Source of the DNA: Aspidapion aeneum
Taxonomy: Eukaryota > Arthropoda > Insecta > Coleoptera > Brentidae
Length of the DNA stretch: 64,000 bases
Direction: 5' to 3'
Assembly (NCBI GenBank): GCA_963576565.1
Contig: OY755042.1
Span: forward strand, 5,198,112 to 5,262,111
Below the pieces are notes generated by a model. It saw nothing but the letters and a program-made list of their open reading frames with translations. It was not told where the DNA came from and made no database searches. Of the stretch, positions 22,756-33,011 are shown in pieces (position 1 is the first letter of the stretch; every line of letters begins with the position of its first letter). Position numbers and translations under genes: made by a program.

Positions 22756-23704
22756 AATGACCCATACGTAAAATATAAAAACTAGGATATGCAAAGCCCT
22801 TTGATTTAATCAAAATTCCTAAAGTAGATAATGTCCATAAAATACAAGTAAATGCAATTTTTAAACTGTCAAAAACTGTCATTGTCAAATAACACATTTT
22901 CGGTGTTATCTCAAAATTTTTTTTTTTGGAAAATAAATAAATTTAAGCCCCACAACCGGGGAGCGGGACTCCCCCAGAAGTACTTAAAAACTCCCAAAAG
23001 TAAAAAAGCCTGTACATGGATGTTTATGATTCTTTAAGAATGCCCGCTGGAGGAAGCGTTGCATTTAAAGTCGCTACTCTGTAGATATAGTAGAATAGTG
23101 CAGGCGCTAGAGATCCCTTCTCCTCTTATAGTCAAGTTAGAATTTATGAAAATTTAACTAAATTGACGCCTTAAAGCCACTATGTCAAATGTGCAAAATC
23201 TAACCTAAAAAAAAATCACACTAGTCTTTTAAATTTAGCTGCAACAACCTCCCAGACCCGAAATCTGAAATTTTTAAGTTTCTTAAAAACGACGTTTTTT
23301 GGTGAAAATTTAACTAACTAATTTTTAAAAACTGATTTAAATTACCGACGCACCGTTTTAAAGAAAATTGTCTAAAATAAAGTACGAAACACATTTTTTA
23401 TAAGTGCTTGGTTTTAAGAAAATCAGGTTAAACGCGTGACATATTTTTTTTTTAATTTTTTACATTACCTCCATAAACAAACGTTGCTGGAGAGTTTTTA
23501 GTTGGTCTTATACATTACTGAAAAGAAAATTTTATTGTGTACAATAAAGACTTTTCCCTAAGAAGCTTAGTTTTTGAGAAAAAATTAAAAATTTCAGATT
23601 TCATGGGATCTGGAGGGTTTCAGGGGGTTTTCGTAGCTAAAATTGAAAAAACTAGTATGATTTTATTTTTAGATTAGATTTTACACATTTTCAATGCCTA
23701 TCTG
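22756..23704. other. Intron sequence with one arm of a decayed inverted repeat
   Basis: About 23119-23187 (CTCCTCTTATAGTC, AAATTGACGCCTTAA) is inverted at about 23942-23993, enclosing the MITE at 23705-23936. This is probably an older element hit by the MITE. No gene is seen. Confidence 0.5.
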
Positions 23705-23936
23705 TATAGTCTAACATATACGCATTTGTAATGACGTCACCAGTTGAGAAAAAAACGTATGGCGTAGATATTTTTGCCAATGTTTTTTGATTGACAGTGA
23801 CGGATACTTCACACCTACCTATTTGAATCATAGACACTACTTTTTTTTAAAAGGTTATTGTCACCGCTGTTTATAATATACTAAACAAAGATAAACAAAA
23901 ATGACGTCATTACAAATGGGTATAAGTTGGACTATA
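23705..23936 (-). mobile_element. MITE, TATAGTCYAAC family, copy 1
   Basis: The ends are inverted repeats of about 35 bases: TATAGTCTAACATATACGCA then TTTGTAATGACGTCA at the left, and the complement of TATAGTCCAACTTATACCCA at the right. A second copy lies in opposite orientation at 53668-53908. Each end carries TGACGTCA. The element contains TGACAGTGACGGATACTTCA in its interior. It is non-coding; a TA target duplication is likely but cannot be separated from the TIR. Confidence 0.85.
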
Positions 23937-24358
23937 TCATTGTGGCATTAAGGCGTCAATTTATTTAAATACTCGACTATAAGAGAAGAGGATACAAAAT
24001 ATGACCAAAAATTGTTCCGGCAACATCAGGATCGTTAATCTATGACCAGTGTTGCCACCTCTACCGATTTAGCCTTTTACTTTACGATATACCGAATTAC
24101 CATAGTTTTCAATATAAACTTGTTTTTTTTGACACGCCTCGTAATCGCGATTAAAAAAAAAACACCATAAATAAAATATTCTTTTTATGTAAGATCCTTT
24201 GTAGAATAAAAATTTTATTTCAAGCCATTGTTTTTAAAAGTGTATTTATGGCGCCATCTCTTGGATTTTGCGATATACTCAGCTGGCAGCCGCAAGCGGC
24301 ATTAAAGATCACGCTATTATAAACCCTGAGGTTTTTTTTTATAATATTATCTACCTAA

Positions 24359-25028
24359 TAGGGACCTATTGCAATAAAGCCAGGCACAAATTGTGCCGGG
24401 CACTATATATTTTTTTTTTTTACGGGTATGCGCACTCGCAAGGAGATCCCTATCACGCTCGAGAAGCGGCAAGTGCGCGGAAATGTTGGTGTGTGTTGGT
24501 TTTGAAACGGTTCAGGTTGTAACCTGCAGGGAAAACTGTCGCAGGGAGTTTATTCCACAGCGATGCTGTTCTCCAGAGATATGAATTCTGATATAATGAG
24601 GTTCTTGGTGCCTCTATTTTGACAATAAATTGATGGTTACCGTCTGTTTGACGTGTTCGCCTAGTAGGTGCTACTCCCGGGGGGATCATACGTATCAACT
24701 CTTCAGAGCATTTTCCGTGATAATACCTGTAGAAGAGAGATAGATCGCCCACAGTTCTTCGATGTTCGAGACTATCCAAGCTACGGGTAAGTGCGGGTTT
24801 CAGTTTCACATTATACAAACAGCTGTCTTCTTTTAAAATAAGGCCATTGTGTATTATAAGAGCCGGAATTAATAGTGACGCCACAATTAATAGAAAATAA
24901 ACGACTGGATTTCTAAATTCGACTTTGGTATGTCAATTTTGAAAGATCAACTGTCAGTTTTTAATGCGAAACTGTCAATATAGTGCCCGGCACAATTTGT
25001 GCCTGGCTTTATTGCAATGGGTCCCTAG
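24359..25028. mobile_element. MITE, AATAAAGCCAGGCAC family, copy 1, split by a LINE
   Basis: The left end (24359-24406, TATTGCAATAAAGCCAGGCA then CAAATTGTGCCGGGCACTATA) and the right end (24978-25028) are inverted copies of nearly 50 bases. The interior (24800-24977) aligns with the intact relative at 42366-42615 (TAAATTCGACTTTG, GATCAACTGTCAGTT). The LINE fragment sits just inside the left end. Confidence 0.85.
24407..24800 (-). pseudogene. 5'-truncated LINE 3' fragment nested in a MITE
   Basis: On the minus strand the frame reads PALTRSLDSLEHRRTVGDLS, LFYRYYHGKCSEEL, MIPPGVAPTRRTRQTDGNHQ and PAGYNLNRFKTNTHQHF, then a 3' UTR ending in poly(A) (T-run near 24408-24420). It is the same family as the plus-strand copies at 22.3-22.75 and 34.2-34.6 kb. 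The frame is open over its about 390 bases but is only the C-terminal tail of ORF2. Confidence 0.85.
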
Positions 25029-25278
25029 TATGTACCTAATTTCTGTAAACAAACAAATTGTAGAAATACAATTTACCTACTAAATCAATCCAAACTATCG
25101 ATAGTTCTCCAGCACTGCTTGCTGAGATGAAAAAAATTTACCGAAATCTACCGATTTTTCTCGAAGCCTTCTACCGAAGACCTCAGGGTCGAGGGTGGCA
25201 ACACTGTCTATGACCTATTCGCAACTAGTAGCGCCTGCACTATAAGCAAAAAAAAACCTGAATAGTCTAGAAAATTAC

Positions 25279-28252
25279 CTTCTCGAAACTGACGGCGACC
25301 TGTACCGATCCAAGGAACAGTAATCGGGCTTTCCATTATCGCTTTTGCTACCATATTCCGGCTTATACAAATCCAAATCCTTATAACTTTGCAAGCTAGG
25401 TTTCCTCGTAAGTCTTTTTTTATCGTTAAACCTTGTATAAAAACTTTTCCTTCTTATTCTGTCGATGACAGATTCACTTTCGTCACCAGAGTACAAATTA
25501 TGGGTGTTTGAATAAACTGGCGAATTTAAATCGCTAAGGTGATGGTAATCCGAGCATGCCGACCAAGAGTCGCAAGACAAATAGTCATCGGTGGGCGAAA
25601 AAATCGTGGAACTGTCATCAGTGATGGTCAGAGAATTTCTGTTTTCATTTTTGACATTGTTAAAACTATCATGACTTGTACCAGGTACGGCATCTATTAC
25701 TATTGATATAGGATCGACATTTTTATTTGCCGTTTTTGTTAAATCCAATCTTAAATTGCTTCTATCAGGTTTTTTAGTAACGTTTAAATCCAACATTTCT
25801 GGATTAGCTTTTTCATTATCCAAATTTAAGCTACGTCTAAACGAAGTGACCGGTAGCTTAGATTTAAGCTTGGTCTCTTTATCGCCGCCATTTAAAGTGC
25901 TATCACTTCTAGCACCATTAAAAACTTGAAAATGCTTCATTTTATCATAAAGCAGGGATTTCGGACGCTCCTTCTTGTCAGAAATTTCTGAATTACAAGT
26001 GGACTCCGGACTTAATTCTTTTACACCCATTTTTTCTCTAGAGGTTTTGGTTTCTTTCGGTTTAACTTTTTTGACAGATTTTTCTTTTTTCTTATCTTGT
26101 TCCTCGTACTTTTTAAACAAGCCCAAAATTTTCGTTACTGACTTTCTAGAAGTTTGCAGTGGTTTGGTACCAACCGCCATATCTTCTACGGAAACGGCAC
26201 GTTTAATTAAATTGCTTTCGGTGCAGGGCGTCATGGGAGGAACACTTTGTTCTCTTAACCTATTAATCGCATTTTCCACCATAGATTTTTTTTCTAGTAG
26301 AGCCTTAGCTTCTTCGGGGTCTTTTGTAGCCGCTATGTTATTTGATCGGAATTTTTCTAGTTTCTTTTCAATAGATTGCAACAATTTGTTTTTGTGTCCT
26401 TTATCTTCTTCATTTAAAGTTTTGTTTGCTTCGTTTTTATCATCTTTAGAAGGCTTTTCTTTTCTTGAAAATCCTTTCTTAATTTTACTAATTTTAGTTT
26501 CTTTTTCCGGTGACTGCGTTTTAGTTTTTAGGTTATTGTCAATACCATTGTCAGGAATACTCGAATCATTAATATAATTTTGGGAATTATGGATTGATTG
26601 ACATTCTTTATTATCACTGTTGACTTTATCTATTTGCTCATTTGGTTTACAAACCGTTTTGTCACAATTGTCTTTATTTATTTGTTCCAATACTTCAGTA
26701 GGATAACTTTTGGGTCTTGCTATTCTTGAAACACTCTCTTTTCGGACAGTTGGCGCAGTAGTTTCTGCCATTTTTACATTTGCGTAATTATTCAGAGCTT
26801 TTGTTCTATTTACCAAATTTTTATTCGTCTTAGAGTCAAGAACATTTGAAGATTCTTTTTGATTTTGAACTGGGTTATTGACGAAATTATGCAGACAATT
26901 GCCAACAGTATTGGGAGATGTGTTGATATAGTCATATTCGGAAGTTGTGCTAATAATTTCAGGAGCTTTATTGACATTGTCATGTATTCTGTCGGTCGAT
27001 TCAGGAAATGTATTTTTATATTCATGTTCAGGGACATATGGAGCCGTGTTAACATAATCATGTATTTTGTTCGCAGCTTTCGAAACTGCCTTGACATCAT
27101 TTGTTTGGGTGGTTGGTTCGGGAACATAGGGAGCTGTGTTAACATAATCATGTATTTTGCTTATAGGTTGTGGATCCCTGTGAACATGGTCGTGTAATTT
27201 GCTAACTGTTTCAGGGACATAGGGGGCTGTGTTAACATAATCATGTATTTTGTTTAGAGCAGGTTGACTGTTAGTACTTAAAGCTAAATCTTTTTTGTTT
27301 GAATCTTTTGTTAGTATTAAGTGTTCGCTAATAGCTGCTTCTTTTTTGTCCGCTCGGGCATCTCTGGAAGCCGACCTAAATCTGCCCTTCCGCTTATCTC
27401 TTATTTCCTTAAGTACTTTTTGTGTTTCCATCTCCCTTTCTTTTTTCTCTTTTTCGACTACGTTATCTTCTTTTGGCGAGTCGAAAAAGTCGGGTCTTAA
27501 AAATCTTGAAATTCTACGTCTGGACGGTTTTTTATCCGTCTTAGTAAGATCTGAAGTGCTTAATGCAGGAAATTGACTCGGGTTAAACCGCGAGAAAGAA
27601 GAATCTGACGAGTATTTGGAGTAGGGTCGAGATGCGGAAGAGTCGGAATATCTCGAACTTAAACTATATGAAGCAGATGTTTCATCGTTCCTCGAGCTCA
27701 AACTCTCGGATATACTTGAATCGGGACTGGCTAGATCGGTCTTTCCAATTTTCGAATCTTTGGCGCTACCAGACCTAGCACTTCTGGGTCTGCGATACAA
27801 GAATTTACAATCTCCTTTGGGTTCTGCACCCGTGCTACAAGATCTTACATTAAAATCATAACTTGGATGATAGTCATCATTTCTGGAACCAAATTTGACT
27901 GGTAAAAACGATTTTGATGGATTCTTCATAGGTGTTGGGAGTTTAAGCTCTTGAGGATCTTCGCTAACATCTCTAGTTAGAGATGATCTGTTGGGCAGGG
28001 TAGAATGCTGCCGGTCGGCTGATCGTCCAGCGAACTTGGGCTCTTTTTGTACTTCGTCGGAAGTACGCGAAGACAATGTTCTTTGAAGCTTTCTCACTTG
28101 GGAGGGGGTTAGTTCAGCAAGTAATTGTTGTTGAATCCTCTTCGAGAGGCCCGGTGTTAAGCTGGACAGTGCCAATGCGTCCTCTTCGGAGAGGTTTAGC
28201 CTTTTAAGGTCCAGATCCGCTAAATTAAGGTTTTTGTAGTTCGTTGTGGAAT
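25279..28252 (-). CDS. Giant coding exon (exon D) of an unrecognised Ser-rich scaffold-like protein
   Basis: The acceptor TTTTCAG ends at 28253 and the donor AG/GTAATT starts at 25278. The 2,974 bases are open with no stop (two bases, 990 codons, two bases). The start is conserved-looking: NLADLDLKRLNLSEEDALAL, SSLTPGLSKRIQQQLLAEL, TPSQVRKLQRTLSS, possibly short helices. Next comes a Ser-rich part, RRRISRFLRPDFFDSPKE, and a charged helix EKEKKEREMETQKVLKEIRD. A tandem repeat (26880-27254) has three copies of KIHDYVNTAPYVPE and diverged relatives. Then come a Lys-rich stretch, MVENAINRLREQSVPPMTP, KSVTKILGLFKKYEE, and a Ser/Tyr-rich end PDYCSLDRYRSPSVSRR. No enzyme domain, signal peptide or membrane segment is visible. 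I do not recognise the family; docking or cytoskeletal scaffolding is inference. Confidence 0.92.
26880..27254 (-). repeat. Coding repeat KIHDYVNTAPYVPE with Tyr-x-Asn motifs
   Basis: Three near-identical 14-residue cores are spaced by about 30 residues, followed by decayed copies (RIHDNVNKAPE, EYDYINTSP, CLHNFVNNP). At least four cores keep Y-x-N, and EYKNT adds another. Similar motifs continue downstream (NYANV, NYIND, VYSNT). The DNA shows the same periodicity (GTTAACATAATCATGTATTT on the plus strand), so the block expanded by tandem duplication. Confidence 0.85.
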
Positions 28253-30545
28253 CTGAAAACGGGTAAGATCAAAATAGTTTTCTTACTTTCACAAATATAC
28301 CAATTTAAGGTCATAACAGGGTAAGATAGCTAAAGTATGCTTATATCTAGAGATAGCAATGGACATCGAGTAAAACGAAACGGATTTTATGCGGTATGTT
28401 CCGTTTTACTCAATGCTTGTTGAGTTTCCTACATTCTCGCTCACCAAAAACTTTTTTTTGACACTAAACTTAAAATTATCGCGAGTCAAAGAAAATATAA
28501 AAATAATAAATCAAAATAAATTATTAAACAAGGCAAACAAGGTTCGGCATTTATTATCCCGGCAATAAGCAGAGTTTCACAACCAAACGCTCAATAGTTA
28601 GCAGCTTAAATTTTAACATTAATATAATTTTTTTTTGAGACGGGTTAATCGTAGTAGAATAGAATTGTTGTAGACTTCTGAAATAAATCATGTTTTAAGA
28701 ATTTAAGAGAAGGGAATCTGACCAAAATTTTAAAAAATTGTTAAGTGGAGCCAGTCTAAATTTCGCCATTATTAAAAAGGTTTTTAAAAAGTACTGCATA
28801 TCCTGCAACTCAAATAAATGCAACAGCCATACCTAAAGATGTTATACTCCAGTCATTATAGAATTTTAGCTTGCAAAAGGTGGTGTAGTCGAGATTTTGA
28901 CATATAGAACCCTCAGAACGAAAACGCACTATCTCAAAAAATTAAATTGTTGGAAAAATGCCAAAGACTTTTACGCTTAACATAAGAAGCTGTGGTAATT
29001 TAAATATATTTCTTTATTATTTGTAATTTAAATTTTGACTAACTTTGACTATTTATCGATAGTGACAAACTTCATAATCTTATTTTAAAAAGTGAAAATC
29101 TTAAAATTTCAAGATGTGACACTTTCGTTCTGAGGGTGCGATATATTGTTCACAATTGGGCTTAATTTTATTTTATTTAATCAAATAGGTGTATTAAACT
29201 TCGTTTATTTGTCACAAAAATTATTTTTGAGACTGCTTATAACTCATACAGGATTTTACAGCATTACTAGAGGAATCAAATACTTAAAATGTCATTAAAT
29301 CGAGAATTTTTTGCATTTGGCTATTTTTGGTAGTTAACTTAAAGGATAGCTTCGTTTGTATACTATGGCTATGTACATATTATTTATAGGATATCCAAAA
29401 AATCTGGAAACACCGGTTTGTCGACAGAACTGCAAGTTTTGCATAAAAGGCATCTTTCAAACAGCGCATGTGCCGAAAGGCCTAAATTTTCTTTAAAAAA
29501 AAAGGCGAGTTCTAAATAAACACGAACATATTGTCAGGAATGTAAATTTCCCCTGACTGTGCCACTGTACGAAACCATCTTGGAAAAGCGACAAACACAA
29601 TTATGGTTCTGTTGAGATAAGAAAGTGGTTCCGCCTCCCTCCAAAATGGTAAACAGTTGGTTGCCGCCTACCTACACAGCAGGTGGTTGATGGGAAAAAA
29701 ACTACAAAAAAGTGAAGAGTGGAGATTTAATTGTTAAGCGTGGGGACACAGCAAGTAGCGAGAGGGTTTTCATTTCAAAGTGATTGGACATGGAAAAACT
29801 GTGAGATAAGAAAATGTTGTCTATAAAATGTATTTTATCTCTGTTTTTGTTTAGGTTATCTTGTTTAGCTCATTAGCTAGAATGTAAAGTAAACTTTAAG
29901 ATTATCAGCAACGCCACTGACTTGGTTCCTCCAAGCTCTTCAAAGAGGGGATAATGAATTATTTAGGTCCAACCTACCCTTTATAAAAACCCAAACTTTG
30001 AGAAGACAAGTGGGTAGTCACATTCTAAGTTTTGTTGAACTTAACTAAAAACCTCTAATTATCAGTAAAGAAACATAATATTTTTATATTAAAAGTATAT
30101 TTTGAAGTTTGTTACTTTGGTAAGTTAAAGTTTTATTTTAATATTTTGGGTCTTGTTTGTTTTATAGGTCATAAGAAAAGTCTTGTAACAATTTGTAAAT
30201 TGCAACAGAGTTTTATTTTGTATTCATTAAAGTTTGTAACGTTTTTAAAACTGTTTTATATTTATTTTATACACACAAGAGATCCACTACGGTACCCTCG
30301 TTTAAGGGTTCGATTTAAAATAAAATCGTACCCGACACAAATAATACAAACGTGCATTTTCAATAATAAAAAACTTATGTGCCCTCGAAATAAGAACCGA
30401 TACAAACTTGGATTTTTAAAATAAAAAAAATGCAAGTTTGTATTATTTTTCATTTTAACGACACCCTGTATTTATGCCCGTGTTTGTTTACAACTCGACT
30501 TTTTAAATTAAATAAACGCGGCTATCAATAATTCCAGATTTTTGT
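28253..30545. other. Intron, no gene seen
   Basis: Start of the 18.4-kb intron between exons D and C. A small hairpin (GAGTAAAACG / CGTTTTACTC) lies at 28368-28412. No coding or transposon signature recognised. Confidence 0.4.
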
Positions 30546-30549
30546 GACA

Positions 30550-30915
30550 CCCTATATAAACTCTTTGTTTACAGTTTACGCTTGATAACGGTTAGAGATA
30601 CTTACTAACCGAAACGTCGAGTTTTAAAATAAATAAAGACAATTGAAGTCCGAAATTTTATTTCTACACAATCATTGTCTACAAGTTTCAAACAAAGAGT
30701 TGAAGAACGGTACGGACCCGGAATCAACAATCTATTCGAGGCTACGAGAAGACCAAACTTAAAGGAAGAAGAACACATTTCATTCTTGTGCGAGGCGCGC
30801 GACAGTGGTGTCAGTTTACACTTGATAACGGTTAGAGATACTTACTAACCGAAACGTCGTGTTTTAAAATAAATAAAGACAATGGAACTCCGAAATTTTA
30901 TTTCTACCCTATATA
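30550..30915. mobile_element. Two tandem Penelope-like LTR fragments
   Basis: TTGATAACGGTTAGAGATAC TTACTAACCGAAACGTCG (written here with a break) occurs at about 30580-30620 and again at about 30820-30860, followed each time by TTTTAAAATAAATAAAGACA and CCGAAATTTTATTTCTA. The same block bounds the Penelope pseudogene at 36.0-37.6 kb in inverted pairs. Between the two copies lies GAAGAACGGTACGGACCCGG and related internal sequence (30690-30810). It is non-coding. Confidence 0.75.
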
Positions 30916-32089
30916 AAGATACAGCTACGTTGGAACCATATATAGAGCTTGAGGGAAAAAATATGTAGTAGTAAAGTAAAGTAAAAACGTACGAAAAACC
31001 CATTTTTAGATTTTATAATACTTTTTTTTCAAAATGTTGGAGTTTATAACGAAACAACACATTATTTTAATAGGCTGAAGATGTTTGTTTGAAATAGTCA
31101 TAACTGTTTTTCTACTAAATAATTTGCTTGAAGATGATAGTCCACGAGATGGATCGATTTTTCGATTTTTATCCATTTTAAATAGCTTCACTAACTGTCC
31201 ACTGCGCTACCTACTTCTGACTAAACTAAATCTATAGGAATGCTAAGGTACCTTCTTTTTTATTTACTATTTCTTGTTCAACTCTGATAAGAACTGGCCA
31301 TTAATTTAATCTTATCTTTCTTAAAAAAACTCACCTTATCTTAAAACAAAACAAGTATAAATCACTACTCCTCAACGAAAGATGGCCTTGAGAGTCTAAT
31401 ATTTTAATTTATTTTTTGTTTTCCTAAATCTAATGCAAAAATATTCATTTTCTTTGGTCTTTCTGATAAAAACATTTAAATTATTTTTATTTTATAAAAT
31501 AGTGTTTTACAGGGTCAGAAACTTGATCTTTTTTAAATTATTTTCTGGCCCTTTTTGCAAAATCTAGTTTTAGTCTTCTATTTCAGGACATGTATATTAT
31601 TTCTGAAACCAAATGTTTGCAAAAAAACTCTTTATTTATTACTCACTAAGCTATCCTTCAGGTTAACTACTATATACTATAACTAATACTATGTATATGA
31701 TTCCTTGAATATAATCGGTAAAATCCTGTACGGGTAAAAACCTGCATAACTGTGTTATAAGCAGTCAAAAAAATAATTTTTATGCGTCAAATAAAGGAAG
31801 TTTTCCGCATCTACCTGATATTATTTTTTCCGCGAATGCCTTTTATGCTAAACTTCTTGTATTTGAGCGACCCTGTACAAAACTCAAAAGCAACTGAAGA
31901 TATTTTCCATAATACGATCATCAGCGGATAAATTGAGGAACCGATTATTGTGGAAAAAGTAAGTAAAAAACCAAAAAAAAGTTAAAAATAGGGTTTTCTC
32001 AAAATTTTGCTGATATTAAAATATATATGTCAAAGCTAAGCAAAACTTGGACAGTTAAATAGTTATTTAAACAACAAGGTTTGAAAACG
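30916..32089. other. Intron, no gene seen
   Basis: AT-rich intron sequence without recognised elements. Confidence 0.4.
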
Positions 32090-32522
32090 ACTCTTTGCAC
32101 ACGACCGAGACAGTTTGGTCGAGGGAGTGTGCAAAGAGGTTTCAAACGAGTTTTTTACAATATTTTTTATACGACTGCTAATAAAGAAAGAAAAATCAAA
32201 TTTTAATTTAACTTTTTTTTTTCGACATTTTTACAACAAAACTTTAAAAATTCAACAATTTTTTGACGTATCTAATCAACAAAACATAAGAGCAGTGACG
32301 GTTGCTACGGAACTAAGCCAACTTATATTGATGGGTGACAACAACAAAAATCACAATGACGGGAGACCCGTATGCAGAAATGACAAAGGCGTGCGCAAAA
32401 ATGACATAAGCGTGTGCAAAACGTTTTGCACACAGCGTGCGCAAAATGCCATTTTCAGATCGTGTTCTCCGTGTGCAAAACCCCCTTTTACAAGACAGTC
32501 GTATAAATAATATTTTACAAAT
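32090..32522. repeat. Hairpin-rich MITE-like segment with TTTGCACAC motifs
   Basis: A strong hairpin, CTCTTTGCACAC / GTGTGCAAAGAG, lies at 32091-32133 with a second dyad (GACCGAG/TTGGTCGAG region) in its loop. A wider inverted pair, TTTTTTATACGACTG (about 32162-32178) and CAGTCGTATAAA (about 32496-32508), encloses further TGTGCAAAACG/CGTTTTGCACA palindromes near 32415-32435. It is non-coding; the open frame at 32115-32510 is incidental. Confidence 0.55.
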
Positions 32523-33011
32523 CCTTAGTTCTAACCCTTTGGAAGTTGCCAAGAAAAGAACAAAATATCGGTATGCTTGTATCTAATTTTAAATTAGGTC
32601 TACTTAAAGAAGTCCACTCATAATTATTTATTCCCGGTCTAAAGGTTTGCGTGAAAATCGCCTTCCCGATCCCTCCACAATAGACCCGTACAATTACTAA
32701 AAAAAGTTCAAATTTAATCAGCAATTTGACTTAACGCATGCGCGGTAACCGAGCTAGGAACACCAAGAATTAAGAGGGGTCTTTTCTACAGGGGTTGCGT
32801 GTGAAAATGAGTGGGAATGGTCTGTATTTATGCTTATAGATATATTACAACTTTACTAAAATATTCATGTCCCCGCCCCCAAAAAATTGATTCCCGCCAT
32901 TGATCCCGGTAGTTTCGAAGACGCTACTTTTATCAATCAGATCAGATCAGATCAGAACCAGAAATTTCTTGATCATCTTTATGAAACGCGAATTAGCTGT
33001 AACTGGAACTA

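Larger units (their letters stand above)
24047..25206. mobile_element. hAT-type non-autonomous transposon with nested insertions
   Basis: Termini CAGTGTTGCCACC (24047-24059) and its complement (25194-25206) are flanked by the 8-bp direct repeat TCTATGAC (24039-24046 and 25207-25214). CA(G)-starting inverted ends with 8-bp target duplications are hallmarks of the hAT superfamily. Subterminal TCTACCGATTT motifs occur on both sides. A MITE (24359-25028) is inserted in it, and a LINE fragment is inserted in the MITE. Confidence 0.75.

Noticed and set aside
25975..27576. Plus-strand frames opposite the giant exon (for example 25975-26577)
   Set aside because: Antisense shadows of the real coding exon.
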